Source: Edaphochlamys debaryana
Lineage: Eukaryota; Chlorophyta; Chlorophyceae; Chlamydomonadales
Length of the DNA stretch: 64,000 nucleotides
Reading direction: 5' to 3'
NCBI GenBank assembly: GCA_016858145.1
Contig: JAEHOE010000040.1
Coordinates: 849,763-913,762, forward strand
Shown here: piece after piece, positions 1 to 11,548 of the stretch
Position numbering within the stretch: the first letter of the stretch is position 1
Layout: every line of letters begins with the position of its first letter
Made by a program: the position numbers and the translations under genes
Notes under the pieces: model-generated
Databases searched by the model: none
Told to the model about the DNA's origin: nothing
Seen by the model: only the letters and a program-made list of their open reading frames with translations

Positions 1-3000
1 GGCTGGGGGGGCGCAGGGCTGGGAGGCTCCGGGCTCGGCGGCTCGGGCGACGGAGGAAGCGGGCGGCCCCGGGGAAGGAGGCGACGGAGCAAGCGGCGCC
101 GGGGAAGGAGGCTCCGGGCTGGGGGGCGCAGGGCTGGGAGGCTCCGGGCTCGGCGGCTCGGGCGACGGAGGAAGCGGCGGCCCCGGGGAAGGAGGCGACG
201 GAGCAAGCGGCGCCGGGGAAGGAGGCTCCGGGCTGGGGGGCGCAGGGCTGGGAGGCTCCGGGCTCGGCGGCTCGGGCGACGGAGGTTGCGGCGGCGCCGG
301 GGAAGGAGGCGACGGAGCAAGCGACGCAGGGGAAGGAGGCTCCGGGCTGGGGGGCGCAGGGCTGGGAGGCTCCGGGCTCGGCGGCTCGGGCGACGGAGGC
401 TGCGGCGGCGCCGGGGAAGGAGGCGACGGAGCAAGCGGCGCAGGGGAAGGAGGCTCCGGGCTGGGAGGCGCAGGGCTGGGAGGCTCCGGGCTCGGCGGCT
501 CGGGCGACGGAGGCAGCGGCGGCCCCGGGGAAGGAGGCGACGGAGCAAGCGGCGCAGGGGAAGGAGGCTCCGGGCTGGGAGGCTCCGGGCTGGGAGGCTC
601 CGGGCTCGGCGGCTCGGGCGACGGAGGCTGCGGCGGCGCCGGGGAAGGAGGCGACGGAGCAAGCGGCGCCGGGGAAGGAGGCTCCGGGCTGGGAGGCGCA
701 GGGCTGGGAGGCTCCGGGCTCGGCGGCTCGGGCGACGGAGGCTGCGGCGGCCCCGGGGAAGGAGGCGACGGAGCAAGCGGCGCAGGGGAAGGAGGCTCCG
801 GGCTGGGAGGCGCAGGGCTGGGAGGCTCCGGGCTCGGCGGCTCGGGCGACGGAGGCAGCGGCGGCGCCGGGGAAGGAGGCGACGGAGCAAGCGGCGCAGG
901 GGAAGGAGGCTCCGGGCTGGGGGGCGCAGGGCTGGGAGGCTCCGGGCTCGGCGGCTCGGGCGACGGAGGAAGCGGCGTAGCCCGGGGAAGGAGGCGACGG
1001 AGCAAGCGGCGCCGGGGAAGGAGGCTCCGGGCTGGGGGGCGCAGGGCTGGGAGGCTCCGGGCTCGGCGGCTCGGGCGACGGAGGCTGCGGCGGCGCCGGG
1101 GAAGGAGGCGACGGAGCAAGCGGCGCAGGGGAAGGAGGCTCCGGGCTGGGAGGCGCAGGGCTGGGAGGCTCCGGGCTCGGCGGCTCGGGCGACGGAGGAA
1201 GCGGCGGCCCCGGGGAAGGAGGCGACGGAGCAAGCGGCGCAGGGGAAGGAGGCTCCGGGCTGGGGGGCGCAGGGCTGGGAGGCTCCGGGCTCGGCGGCTC
1301 GGGCGACGGAGGCTGCGGCGGCGCCGGGGAAGGAGGCGACGGAGCAAGCGGCGCAGGGGAAGGAGGCTCCGGGCTGGGGGGCGCAGGGCTGGGAGGCTCC
1401 GGGCTCGGCGGCTCGGGCGACGGAGGAAGCGGCGGCGCCGGGGAAGGAGGCGACGGAGCAAGCGGCGCAGGGGAAGGAGGCTCCGGGCTGGGGGGCGCAG
1501 GGCTGGGAGGCTCCGGGCTCGGCGGCTCGGGCGACGGAGGCAGCGGCGGCCCCGGGGAAGGAGGCGACGGAGCAAGCGGCGCCGGGGAAGGAGGCTCCGG
1601 GCTGGGGGGCGCAGGGCTGGGAGGCTCGGGCTCGGCGGCTCGGGCGACGGAGGCAGCGGCGGCCCCGGGGAAGGAGGCGACGGAGCAAGCGGCGCCGGGG
1701 AAGGAGGCTCCGGGCTGGGGGGCGCAGGGCTGGGAGGCTCCGGGCTCGGCGGCTCGGGCGACGGAGGTTGCGGCGGCGCCGGGGAAGGAGGCGACGGAGC
1801 AAGCGACGCAGGGGAAGGAGGCTCCGGGCTGGGAGGCGCAGGGCTGGGAGGCTCGGGCGACGGAGGCAGCGGCGGCGCCGGGGAAGGAGGCGACGGAGCA
1901 AGCGACGCCGGGGAAGGAGGCTCCGGGCTGGGAGGCGCAGGGCTGGGAGGCTCCGGGCTCGGCGGCTCGGGCGACAGAGGCAGCGGCGGCCCCGGGGAAG
2001 GAGGCGACGGAGCAAGCGGCGCAGGGGAAGGAGGCTCCGGGCTGGGAGGCGCAGGGCTGGGAGGCTCCGGGCTCGGCGGCTCGGGCGACGGAGGCAGCGG
2101 CGGCGCCGGGGAAGGAGGCGACGGAGCAAGCGGCGCAGGGGAAGGAGGCTCCGGCTAGGAGGCGCAGGGCTGGGAGGCTCCGGGCTCGGCGGCTCGGGCG
2201 ACGGAGGCAGCGGCGGCCCCGGGGAAGGAGGCGACGGAGCAAGCGGCGCAGGGGAAGGAGGCTCCGGGCTGGGAGGCGCAGGGCTGGGAGGCTCCGGGCT
2301 CGGCGGCTCGGGCGACGGAGGAAGCGGCGGCCCCGGGGAAGGAGGCGACGGAGCAAGCGGCGCCGGGGAAGGAGGCTCCGGGCTGGGAGGCGCAGGACTG
2401 GGAGGCTCCGGGCTCGGCGGCTCGGGCGACGGAGGAAGCGGCGGCGCCGGGGAAGGAGGCGACGGAGCAAGCGGCGCAGGGGAAGGAGGCTCCGGGCTGG
2501 GGGGCGCAGGGCTGGGGAGGCTCCGGGCTCGGCGGCTCGGGCGACGGAGGCAGCGGCGGCGCCGGGGAAGGAGGCGACGGAGCAAGCGGCGCAGGGAAAG
2601 GAGGCTCCGGGCTGGGGGGCGCAGGGCTGGGAGGCTCCGGGCTCGGCGGCTCGGGCGACGGAGGAAGCGGCGGCGCCCGGGGAAGGAGGCGACGGAGCAA
2701 GCGACGCAGGGGAAGGAGGCTCCGGGCTGGGGGGCGCAGGGCTGGGAGGCTCCGGGCTCGGCGGCTCGGGCGACGGAGGCTGCGGCGGCGCCGGGGAAGG
2801 AGGCGACGGAGCAAGCGGCGCCGGGGAAGGAGGCTCCGGGCTGGGAGGCGCAGGGCTGGGAGGCTCCGGGCTCGGCGGCTCGGGCGACGGAGGAAGCGGC
2901 GGCCCCGGGGAAGGAGGCGACGGAGCAAGCGGCGCAGGGGAAGGAGGCTCCGGGCTGGGAGGCGCAGGGCTGGGGAGGCTCCGGGCTCGGCGGCTCGGGC

Positions 3001-6000
3001 GACGGAGGCTGCGGCGGCGCCGGGGAAGGAGGCGACGGAGCAAGCGGCGCAGGGGAAGGAGGCTCCGGGCTGGGGGGCGCAGGGCTGGGAGGCTCCGGGC
3101 TCGGCGGCTCGGGCGACGGAGGCAGCGGCGGCCCCGGGGAAGGAGGCGACGGAGCAAGCGGCGCCGGGGAAGGAGGCTCCGGGCTGGGGGGCGCAGGGCT
3201 GGGAGGCTCCGGGCTCGGCGGCTCGGGCGACGGAGGCTGCGGCGGCGCCGGGGAAGGAGGCGACGGAGCAAGCGGCGCAGGGGAAGGAGGCTCCGGGCTG
3301 GGAGGCGCAGGGCTGGGAGGCTCCGGGCTCGGCGGCTCGGGCGACGGAGGAAGCGGCGGCGCCCGGGGAAGGAGGCGACGTAGCAAGCGGCGCAGGGGAA
3401 GGAGGCTCCGGGCTGGGGGGCGCAGGGCTGGGAGGCTCCGGGCTCGGCGGCTCGGGCGACGGAGGAAGCGGCGGCCCCGGGGAAGGAGGCGACGGAGCAA
3501 GCGGCGCCGGGGAAGGAGGCTCCGGGCTGGGGGGCGCAGGGCTGGGAGGCTCCGGGCTCGGCGGCTCGGGCGACGGAGGAAGCGGCGGCCCGGGGAAGGA
3601 GGCGACGGAGCAAGCGGCGCCGGGGAAGGAGGCTCCGGGCTGGGGGGCGCAGGGCTGGGAGGCTCCGGGCTCGGCGGCTCGGGCGACGGAGGTTGCGGCG
3701 GCGCCGGGGAAGGAGGCGACGGAGCAAGCGACGCAGGGGGAAGGAGGCTCCGGGCTGGGGGCGCAGGGCTGGGAGGCTCCGGGCTCGGCGGCTCGGGCGA
3801 CGGAGGCTGCGGCGGCGCCGGGGAAGGAGGCGACGGAGCAAGCGGCGCAGGGGAAGGAGGCTCCGGGCTGGGAGGCGCAGGGCTGGGAGGCTCCGGGCTC
3901 GGCGGCTCGGGCGACGGAGGGCAGCGGCGGCCCCGGGGAAGGAGGCGACGGAGCAAGCGGCGCAGGGGAAGGAGGCTCCGGGCTGGGAGGCGCAGGGCTG
4001 GGAGGCTCCGGGCTCGGCGGCTCGGGCGACGGAGGCTGCGGCGGCGCCGGGGAAGGAGGCGACGGAGCAAGCGGCGCCGGGGAAGGAGGCTCCGGGCTGG
4101 GAGGCGCAGGGCTGGGAGGCTCCGGGCTCGGCGGCTCGGGCGACGGAGGCTGCGGCGGCCCCGGGGAAGGAGGCGACGGAGCAAGCGGCGCAGGGGAAGG
4201 AGGCTCCGGGCTGGGAGGCGCAGGGCTGGGAGGCTCCGGGCTCGGCGGCTCGGGCGACGGAGGCAGCGGCGGCGCCGGGGAAGGAGGCGACGGAGCAAGC
4301 GGCGCAGGGGAAGGAGGCTCCGGGCTGGGGGGCGCAGGGCTGGGAGGCTCCGGGCTCGGCGGCTCGGGCGACGGAGGGAAGCGGCGGCCCGGGGAAGGAG
4401 GCGACGGAGCAAGCGGCGCCGGGGAAGGAGGCTCCGGGCTGGGGGGCGCAGGGCTGGGAGGCTCCGGGCTCGGCGGCTCGGGCGACGGAGGCTGCGGCGG
4501 CGCCGGGGAAGGAGGCGACGGAGCAAGCGGCGCAGGGGAAGGAGGCTCCGGGCTGGGAGGCGCAGGGCTGGGAGGCTCCGGGCTCGGCGGCTCGGGCGAC
4601 GGAGGAAGCGGCGGCCCCGGGGAAGGAGGCGACGGAGCAAGCGGCGCAGGGGAAGGAGGCTCCGGGCTGGGGGGGCGCAGGGCTGGGAGGCTCCGGGCTC
4701 GGCGGCTCGGGCGACGGAGGCTGCGGCGGCGCCGGGGAAGGAGGCGACGGAGCAAGCGGCGCAGGGGAAGGAGGCTCCGGGCTGGGGGGCGCAGGGCTGG
4801 GAGGCTCCGGGCTCGGCGGCTCGGGCGACGGAGGAAGCGGCGGCGCCGGGGAAGGAGGCGACGGAGCAAGCGGCGCAGGGGAAGGAGGCTCCGGGCTGGG
4901 GGGCGCAGGGCTGGGAGGCTCCGGGCTCGGCGGCTCGGGCGACGGAGGCAGCGGCGGCCCCGGGGAAGGAGGCGACGGAGCAAGCGGCGCCGGGGAAGGA
5001 GGCTCCGGGCTGGGGGGCGCAGGGCTGGGAGGCTCCGGGCTCGGCGGCTCGGGCGACGGAGGCAGCGGCGGCCCCGGGGAAGGAGGCGACGGAGCAAGCG
5101 GCGCCGGGGAAGGAGGCTCCGGGCTGGGGGGCGCAGGGCTGGGAGGCTCCGGGCTCGGCGGCTCGGGCGACGGAGGTTGCGGCGGCGCCGGGGAAGGAGG
5201 CGACGGAGCAAGCGACGCAGGGGAAGGAGGCTCCGGGCTGGGAGGCGCAGGGCTGGGAGGCTCGGGCGACGGAGGCAGCGGCGGCGCCGGGGAAGGAGGC
5301 GACGGAGCAAGCGACGCCGGGGAAGGAGGCTCCGGGCTGGGAGGCGCAGGGCTGGGAGGCTCCGGGCTCGGCGGCTCGGGCGACAGAGGCAGCGGCGGCC
5401 CCGGGGAAGGAGGCGACGGAGCAAGCGGCGCAGGGGAAGGAGGCTCCGGGCTGGGAGGCGCAGGGCTGGGAGGCTCCGGGCTCGGCGGCTCGGGCGACGG
5501 AGGCAGCGGCGGCGCCGGGGAAGGAGGCGACGGAGCAAGCGGCGCAGGGGAAGGAGGCTCCGGGCTAGGAGGCGCAGGGCTGGGAGGCTCCGGGCTCGGC
5601 GGCTCGGGCGACGGAGGCAGCGGCGGCCCCGGGGAAGGAGGCGACGGAGCAAGCGGCGCAGGGGAAGGAGGCTCCGGGCTGGGAGGCGCAGGGCTGGGAG
5701 GCTCCGGGCTCGGCGGCTCGGGCGACGGAGGAAGCGGCGGCCCCGGGGAAGGAGGCGACGGAGCAAGCGGCGCCGGGGAAGGAGGCTCCGGGCTGGGAGG
5801 CGCAGGACTGGGAGGCTCCGGGCTCGGCGGCTCGGGCGACGGAGGAAGCGGCGGCGCCGGGGAAGGAGGCGACGGAGCAAGCGGCGCAGGGGAAGGAGGC
5901 TCCGGGCTGGGGGGCGCAGGGCTGGGAGGCTCCGGGCTCGGCGGCTCGGGCGACGGAGGCAGCGGCGGCGCCGGGGAAGGAGGCGACGGAGCAAGCGGCG

Positions 6001-9000
6001 CAGGGAAAGGAGGCTCCGGGCTGGGAGGCGCAGGGCTGGGAGGCTCCGGGCTCGGCGGCTCGGGCGACGGAGGAAGCGGCGGCCCCGGGGAAGGAGGCGA
6101 CGGAGCAAGCGACGCAGGGGAAGGAGGCTCCGGGCTGGGGGGCGCAGGGCTGGGAGGCTCCGGGCTCGGCGGCTCGGGCGACGGAGGCTGCGGCGGCGCC
6201 GGGGAAGGAGGCGACGGAGCAAGCGGCGCCGGGGAAGGAGGCTCCGGGCTGGGAGGCGCAGGGCTGGGAGGCTCCGGGCTCGGCGGCTCGGGCGACGGAG
6301 GAAGCGGCGGCCCCGGGGAAGGAGGCGACGGAGCAAGCGGCGCAGGGGAAGGAGGCTCCGGGCTGGGAGGCGCAGGGCTGGGAGGCTCCGGGCTCGGCGG
6401 CTCGGGCGACGGAGGCTGCGGCGGCGCCGGGGAAGGAGGCGACGGAGCAAGCGGCGCAGGGGAAGGAGGCTCCGGGCTGGGGGGCGCAGGGCTGGGAGGC
6501 TCCGGGCTCGGCGGCTCGGGCGACGGAGGCAGCGGCGGCCCCGGGGAAGGAGGCGACGGAGCAAGCGGCGCCGGGGAAGGAGGCTCCGGGCTGGGGGGCG
6601 CAGGGCTGGGAGGCTCCGGGCTCGGCGGCTCGGGCGACGGAGGCTGCGGCGGCGCCGGGGAAGGAGGCGACGGAGCAAGCGGCGCAGGGGAAGGAGGCTC
6701 CGGGCTAGGAGGCGCAGGGCTGGGAGGCTCCGGGCTCGGCGGCTCGGGCGACGGAGGAAGCGGCGGCCCCGGGGAAGGAGGCGACGGAGCAAGCGGCGCA
6801 GGGGAAGGAGGCTCCGGGCTGGGAGGCGCAGGGCTGGGAGGCTCCGGGCTCGGCGGCTCGGGCGACGGAGGAAGCGGCGGCCCCGGGGAAGGAGGCGACG
6901 GAGCAAGCGGCGCCGGGGAAGGAGGCTCCGGGCTGGGAGGCGCAGGACTGGGAGGCTCCGGGCTCGGCGGCTCGGGCGACGGAGGAAGCGGCGGCGCCGG
7001 GGAAGGAGGCGACGGAGCAAGCGGCGCAGGGGAAGGAGGCTCCGGGCTGGGGGGCGCAGGGCTGGGAGGCTCCGGGCTCGGCGGCTCGGGCGACGGAGGC
7101 AGCGGCGGCGCCGGGGAAGGAGGCGACGGAGCAAGCGGCGCCGGGGAAGGAGGCTCCGGGCTGGGAGGCGCAGGGCTGGGAGGCTCCGGGCTCGGCGGCT
7201 CGGGCGACGGAGGAAGCGGCGGCCCCGGGGAAGGAGGCGACGGAGCAAGCGGCGCCGGGGAAGGAGGCTCCGGGCTGGGAGGCGCAGGACTGGGAGGCTC
7301 CGGGCTCGGCGGCTCGGGCGACGGAGGCTGCGGCGGCGCCGGGGAAGGAGGCGACGGAGCAAGCGGCGCAGGGGAAGGAGGCTCCGGGCTGGGGGGCGCA
7401 GGGCTGGGAGGCTCCGGGCTCGGCGGCTCGGGCGACGGAGGCAGCGGCGGCGCCGGGGAAGGAGGCGACGGAGCAAGCGGCGCAGGGAAAGGAGGCTCCG
7501 GGCTGGGGGGCGCAGGGCTGGGAGGCTCCGGGCTCGGCGGCTCGGGCGACGGAGGCAGCGGCGGCCCCGGGGAAGGAGGCGACGGAGCAAGCGGCGCCGG
7601 GGAAGGAGGCTCCGGGCTGGGGGGCGCAGGGCTGGGAGGCTCCGGGCTCGGCGGCTCGGGCGACGGAGGCAGCGGCGGCCCCGGGGAAGGAGGCGACGGA
7701 GCAAGCGGCGCCGGGGAAGGAGGCTCCGGGCTGGGGGGCGCAGGGCTGGGAGGCTCCGGGCTCGGCGGCTCGGGCGACGGAGGTTGCGGCGGCGCCGGGG
7801 AACGAGGCGACGGAGCAAGCGACGCCGGGGAAGGAGGCTCCGGGCTGGGAGGCGCAGGGCTGGGAGGCTCGGGCGACGGAGGCAGCGGCGGCGCCGGGGA
7901 AGGAGGCGACGGAGCAAGCGACGCCGGGGAAGGAGGCTCCGGGCTGGGAGGCGCAGGGCTGGGAGGCTCCGGGCTCGGCGGCTCGGGCGACAGAGGCAGC
8001 GGCGGCCCCGGGGAAGGAGGCGACGGAGCAAGCGGCGCAGGGGAAGGAGGCTCCGGGCTGGGAGGCGCAGGGCTGGGAGGCTCCGGGCTCGGCGGCTCGG
8101 GCGACGGAGGCAGCGGCGGCGCCGGGGAAGGAGGCGACGGAGCAAGCGGCGCAGGGGAAGGAGGCTCCGGGCTAGGAGGCGCAGGGCTGGGAGGCTCCGG
8201 GCTCGGCGGCTCGGGCGACGGAGGAAGCGGCGGCCCCGGGGAAGGAGGCGACGGAGCAAGCGGCGCAGGGGAAGGAGGCTCCGGGCTGGGAGGCGCAGGG
8301 CTGGGAGGCTCCGGGCTCGGCGGCTCGGGCGACGCAGGAAGCGGCGGCCCCGGGGAAGGAGGCGACGGAGCAAGCGGCGCCGGGGAAGGAGGCTCCGGGC
8401 TGGGAGGCGCAGGACTGGGAGGCTCCGGGCTCGGCGGCTCGGGCGACGGAGGAAGCGGCGGCGCCGGGGAAGGAGGCGACGGAGCAAGCGGCGCAGGGGA
8501 AGGAGGCTCCGGGCTGGGGGGCGCAGGGCTGGGAGGCTCCGGGCTCGGCGGCTCGGGCGACGGAGGCAGCGGCGGCGCCGGGGAAGGAGGCGACGGAGCA
8601 AGCGGCGCAGGGAAAGGAGGCTCCGGGCTGGGGGGCGCAGGGCTGGGAGGCTCCGGGCTCGGCGGCTCGGGCGACGGAGGCAGCGGCGGCCCCGGGGAAG
8701 GAGGCGACGGAGCAAGCGGCGCAGGGGAAGGAGGCTCCGGGCTGGGAGGCGCAGGGGAAGGAGGCTCCGGGCTCGGCGGCTCGGGCGACGGAGGTTGCGG
8801 CGGCGCCGGGGAAGGAGGCGACGGAGCAAGCGACGCAGGGGAAGGAGGCTCCGGGCTGGGAGGCGCAGGGCTGGGAGGCTCGGGCGACGGAGGCAGCGGC
8901 GGCCCCGGGGAAGGAGGCGACGGAGCAAGCGGCGCAGGGGAAGGAGGCTCCGGGCTGGGAGGCGCAGGGGAAGGAGGCTCCGGGCTCGGCGGCTCGGGCG

Positions 9001-10390
9001 ACGGAGGCAGCGGCGGCGCCGGGGAAGGAGGCGACGGAGCAAGCGACGCAGGGGAAGGAGGCTCCGGGCTGGGAGGCGCAGGGCTGGGAGGCTCGGGCGA
9101 CGGAGGCAGCGGCGGCCCCGGGGAAGGAGGCGACGGAGCAAGCGGCGCAGGGGAAGGAGGCTCCGGGCTGGGAGGCGCAGGGGAAGGAGGCTCCGGGCTC
9201 GGCGGCTCGGGCGACGGAGGAAGCGGCGGCCCCGGGGAAGGAGGCGACGGAGCAAGCGGCGCAGGGGAAGGAGGCGCAGGGCTGGGAGGCGCAGGGCTGG
9301 GAGGCTCCGGGCTCGGCGGCTCGGGCGACGGAGGCAGCGGCGGCGCCGGGGAAGGAGGCGACGGAGCAAGCGGCGCAGTGGAAGGAGGCTCCGGGCTGGG
9401 GGGCGCAGGGCTGGGAGGCTCCGGGCTCGGCGGCTCGGGCGACGGAGGAAGCGGCGGCCCCGGGGAAGGAGGCGACGGAGCAAGCGGCGCAGGGGAAGGA
9501 GGCTCCGGGCTGGGAGGCGCAGGGCTGGGAGGCTCCGGGCTCGGCGGCTCGGGCGACGGAGGCAGCGGCGGCGCCGGGGAAGGAGGCGACGGAGCAAGCG
9601 GCGCAGGGGAAGGAGGCTCCGGGCTGGGAGGCGCAGGGCTGGGAGGCTCCGGGCTCGGCGGCTCGGGCGACGGAGGCTGCGGCGGCGCCGGGGAAGGAGG
9701 CGACGGAGCAAGCGGCGCAGGGGAAGGAGGCTCCGGGCTGGGAGGCGCAGGGCTGGGAGGCTCCGGGCTCGGCGGCTCGGGCGACGGAGGCAGCGGCGGC
9801 GCCGGGGAAGGAGGCGACGGAGCAAGCGGCGCAGGGGAAGGAGGCTCCGGGCTGGGAGGCGCAGGGCTGGGAGGCTCCGGGCTCGGCGGCTCGGGCGACG
9901 GAGGAAGCGGCGGCCCCGGGGAAGGAGGCGACGGAGCAAGCGGCGCAGGGGAAGGAGGCTCCGGGCTGGGGGGCGCAGGGCTGGGAGGCTCCGGGCTCGG
10001 CGGCTCGGGCGACGGAGGAAGCGGCGGCCCCGGGGAAGGAGGCGACGGAGCAAGCGGCGCAGGGGAAGGAGGCTCCGGGCTGGGAGGCGCAGGGCTGGGA
10101 GGCTCCCGGCTCGGCGGCTCGGGCGACGGAGGCAGCGGCGGCGCCGGGGAAGGAGGCGACGGAGCAAGCGGCGCAGGGGAAGGAGGCTCCGGGCTGGGAG
10201 GCTCCGGGCTGGGAGGCTCCGGGCTCGGCGGCTCGGGCGACGGAGGCAGCGGCGGCCCCGGGGAAGGAGGCGACGGAGCAAGCGGCGCAGTGGAAGGAGG
10301 CTCCGGGCTGGGAGGCGCAGGGCTGGGAGGCTCCGGGCTCGGCGGCTCGGGTGACGGAGGCAGCGGCGGCGCCGGGGAAGGGGGCTTCGG
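1..10390. repeat. 114-bp tandem repeat array (about 90 units) with higher-order structure
   Basis: The unit is 114 bp (38 codons), GC-rich, about 95% alike between copies, and differs at a few fixed positions (for example gttgc, gctgc, gcagc or gaagc before the gcggc block). Some units lack 15 bp (99 bp, still in frame), for example near 1850, 5262, 7867, 8875 and 9088. A private variant, gcgacagagg, recurs at 1971, 5380 and 7987. The 7987-5380 distance (2607) equals 23 units minus one 15-bp deletion exactly. The 5380-1971 distance (3409) is 4 bp off the value expected for 30 units minus 15 bp. This implies block duplications of whole runs of units. Confidence 0.95.
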
Positions 10391-11548
10391 GGAGGGGTGC
10401 TCTGGTGATGGAGGCTCCGGGCTGGGGGGCTTTGGTGGAACGGGTGGGGAGGGTGCTGGGCTCGGAGGCTCTGGTGAGGGGGGATTGGGTGAGGGCGGTT
10501 CGGGACTCGGGGGCTCTGGTGAGGGTGGACTTGGTGGAGACGGTGGCAAGGGGGGCTCTGGTGGCGGCGAGGGTGGCTGAGGTGAAGGTGGTAGCGGTGA
10601 TGGAGGCTCCGGGCTGGGGGGTTCCGGGGAGGGCGGGCTAGGGGGAGATGGAGGCTCCGGGCTGGGGGGTTCCGGGGAGGGCGGGCTAGGGGGAGATGGA
10701 GGCTCCGGGCTGGGGGGATCCGGTGAGGGCGGGCTAGGGGGAGATGGAGGCTCTGGGCTGGGGGGGTCCGGTGAGGGCGGGCTAGGGGGAGATGGAGGCC
10801 CTGGGCTCGGGGGTTCCGGTGAGGGCGGGCTAGGGGGGGATGGAGGCTCTGGGCTGGGGGGTTCCGGTGAGGGTGGGCTAGGAGGAGATGGAGGCCCCGG
10901 GTTCGGCGGTTCGGGTGACGGAGGCCCAGGTGAACTTGGCGGTCTGGCGGGAAGGTGGGCGTCAGAGCTTGGAGGGCAGCTTGGGGCTGGTGACAATGGC
11001 TAAGCGCTTGTAGTCTTTGTGGGGCACTCACCGTTCCGGAGTTGGGGGGTCCGGGCTTGGGGGCAGTGGCCAAGGCGGTGACGGTGGATGCGGGCTGGGA
11101 GGCGCTGGAAGGGGCGGCCCCTCTGGCGGCCCGGGCAGCGGGGGCGCCCCGGGGCTTGGCGGTTCTGGGCTGGGTGGCACCGGGACTTGGGCTTGGACAA
11201 GTGCCCAGAGCAGTACGAGCGTAACTATCCGCCCTGAATGAATAGGTGGATGGAGTGAGGATGAGTGAGAGGTGGCTGGTTGGCCCCTGACGGCCCCGGG
11301 GGGTCGCGGCTGGCAGGGGTCGCGGGGTTGCGGGGGTCGCGGGGGTGGCACACCGAGACGAGACTTGAGAGAAACACATGTGTCTCACACCAACGCCATG
11401 GAGATAAGACTTCCGCAGTTAACGGGCGGGCTTGTGTCCTTCGTTTGCGAGTCGCGACAAATCGCTGCGAAGTTGTCGAGCCCGACGCCCGCTTCCCACC
11501 ACATGACGCACCTCGACCAAAGCGCTGTCGCCTCAGCATTGCCCGCAT
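1..11548 (-). CDS. Giant secreted Ser-Pro-rich (hydroxyproline-rich type) wall protein, 3' end outside window
   Basis: Exons 11548-11512, 11233-11032 and 10943 down past position 1; introns have gtgcgt/cag and gtgagtg/ccag borders and phases agree. Exon 1 joins exon 2 to give [20 protein letters not shown] plus LVQAQ, a basic n-region and hydrophobic core typical of a signal peptide, followed at once by PPSPEPPSP. Upstream in-frame Met codons lie at 11548 and 11575; I chose 11548. Exon 3 has six 48-bp repeats and then about 90 units of 114 bp (38 aa) built of [15 protein letters not shown] and PSPGP blocks. The Pro frame is open from 10943 to about 4680 (roughly 2090 residues). Below that, single-base indels shift it repeatedly. 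SP and (SP)n motifs are the usual targets of prolyl hydroxylation and arabinosylation in volvocine wall proteins, so a fibrous extracellular-matrix role is inferred. No globular domain is visible; one may lie outside the window. Confidence 0.8.
10599..10886. repeat. Six tandem 48-bp repeats (16 codons) in the Pro-rich exon
   Basis: Units begin with gatggaggct at 10599, 10647, 10695, 10743, 10791 and 10839, exactly 48 bp apart, with a seventh degenerate start at 10887. On the minus strand they encode [20 protein letters not shown] blocks in the same frame as the 114-bp array. This looks like an older, more diverged repeat zone between the signal-peptide exons and the large array. Confidence 0.9.

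Noticed and set aside
1..10390. Direct-repeat array considered as CRISPR-like
   Set aside because: Units are contiguous 114-bp coding repeats without unique spacers in a eukaryotic gene.
286..10580. Very long plus-strand open frames rich in Gly, Arg or Glu across the 114-bp array
   Set aside because: They are complementary-strand shadows of a stop-poor GC-rich repeat; the minus strand has a signal peptide, introns and an SP-type frame that continues into the array.
2155..11388. A single minus-strand ORF of 3077 codons starting MRHMCFSQ
   Set aside because: Most of it is in the Leu/Arg frame of the repeat; it only enters the Pro frame below 4.68 kb because of an indel. The spliced model from 11548 is in the Pro frame from the start.
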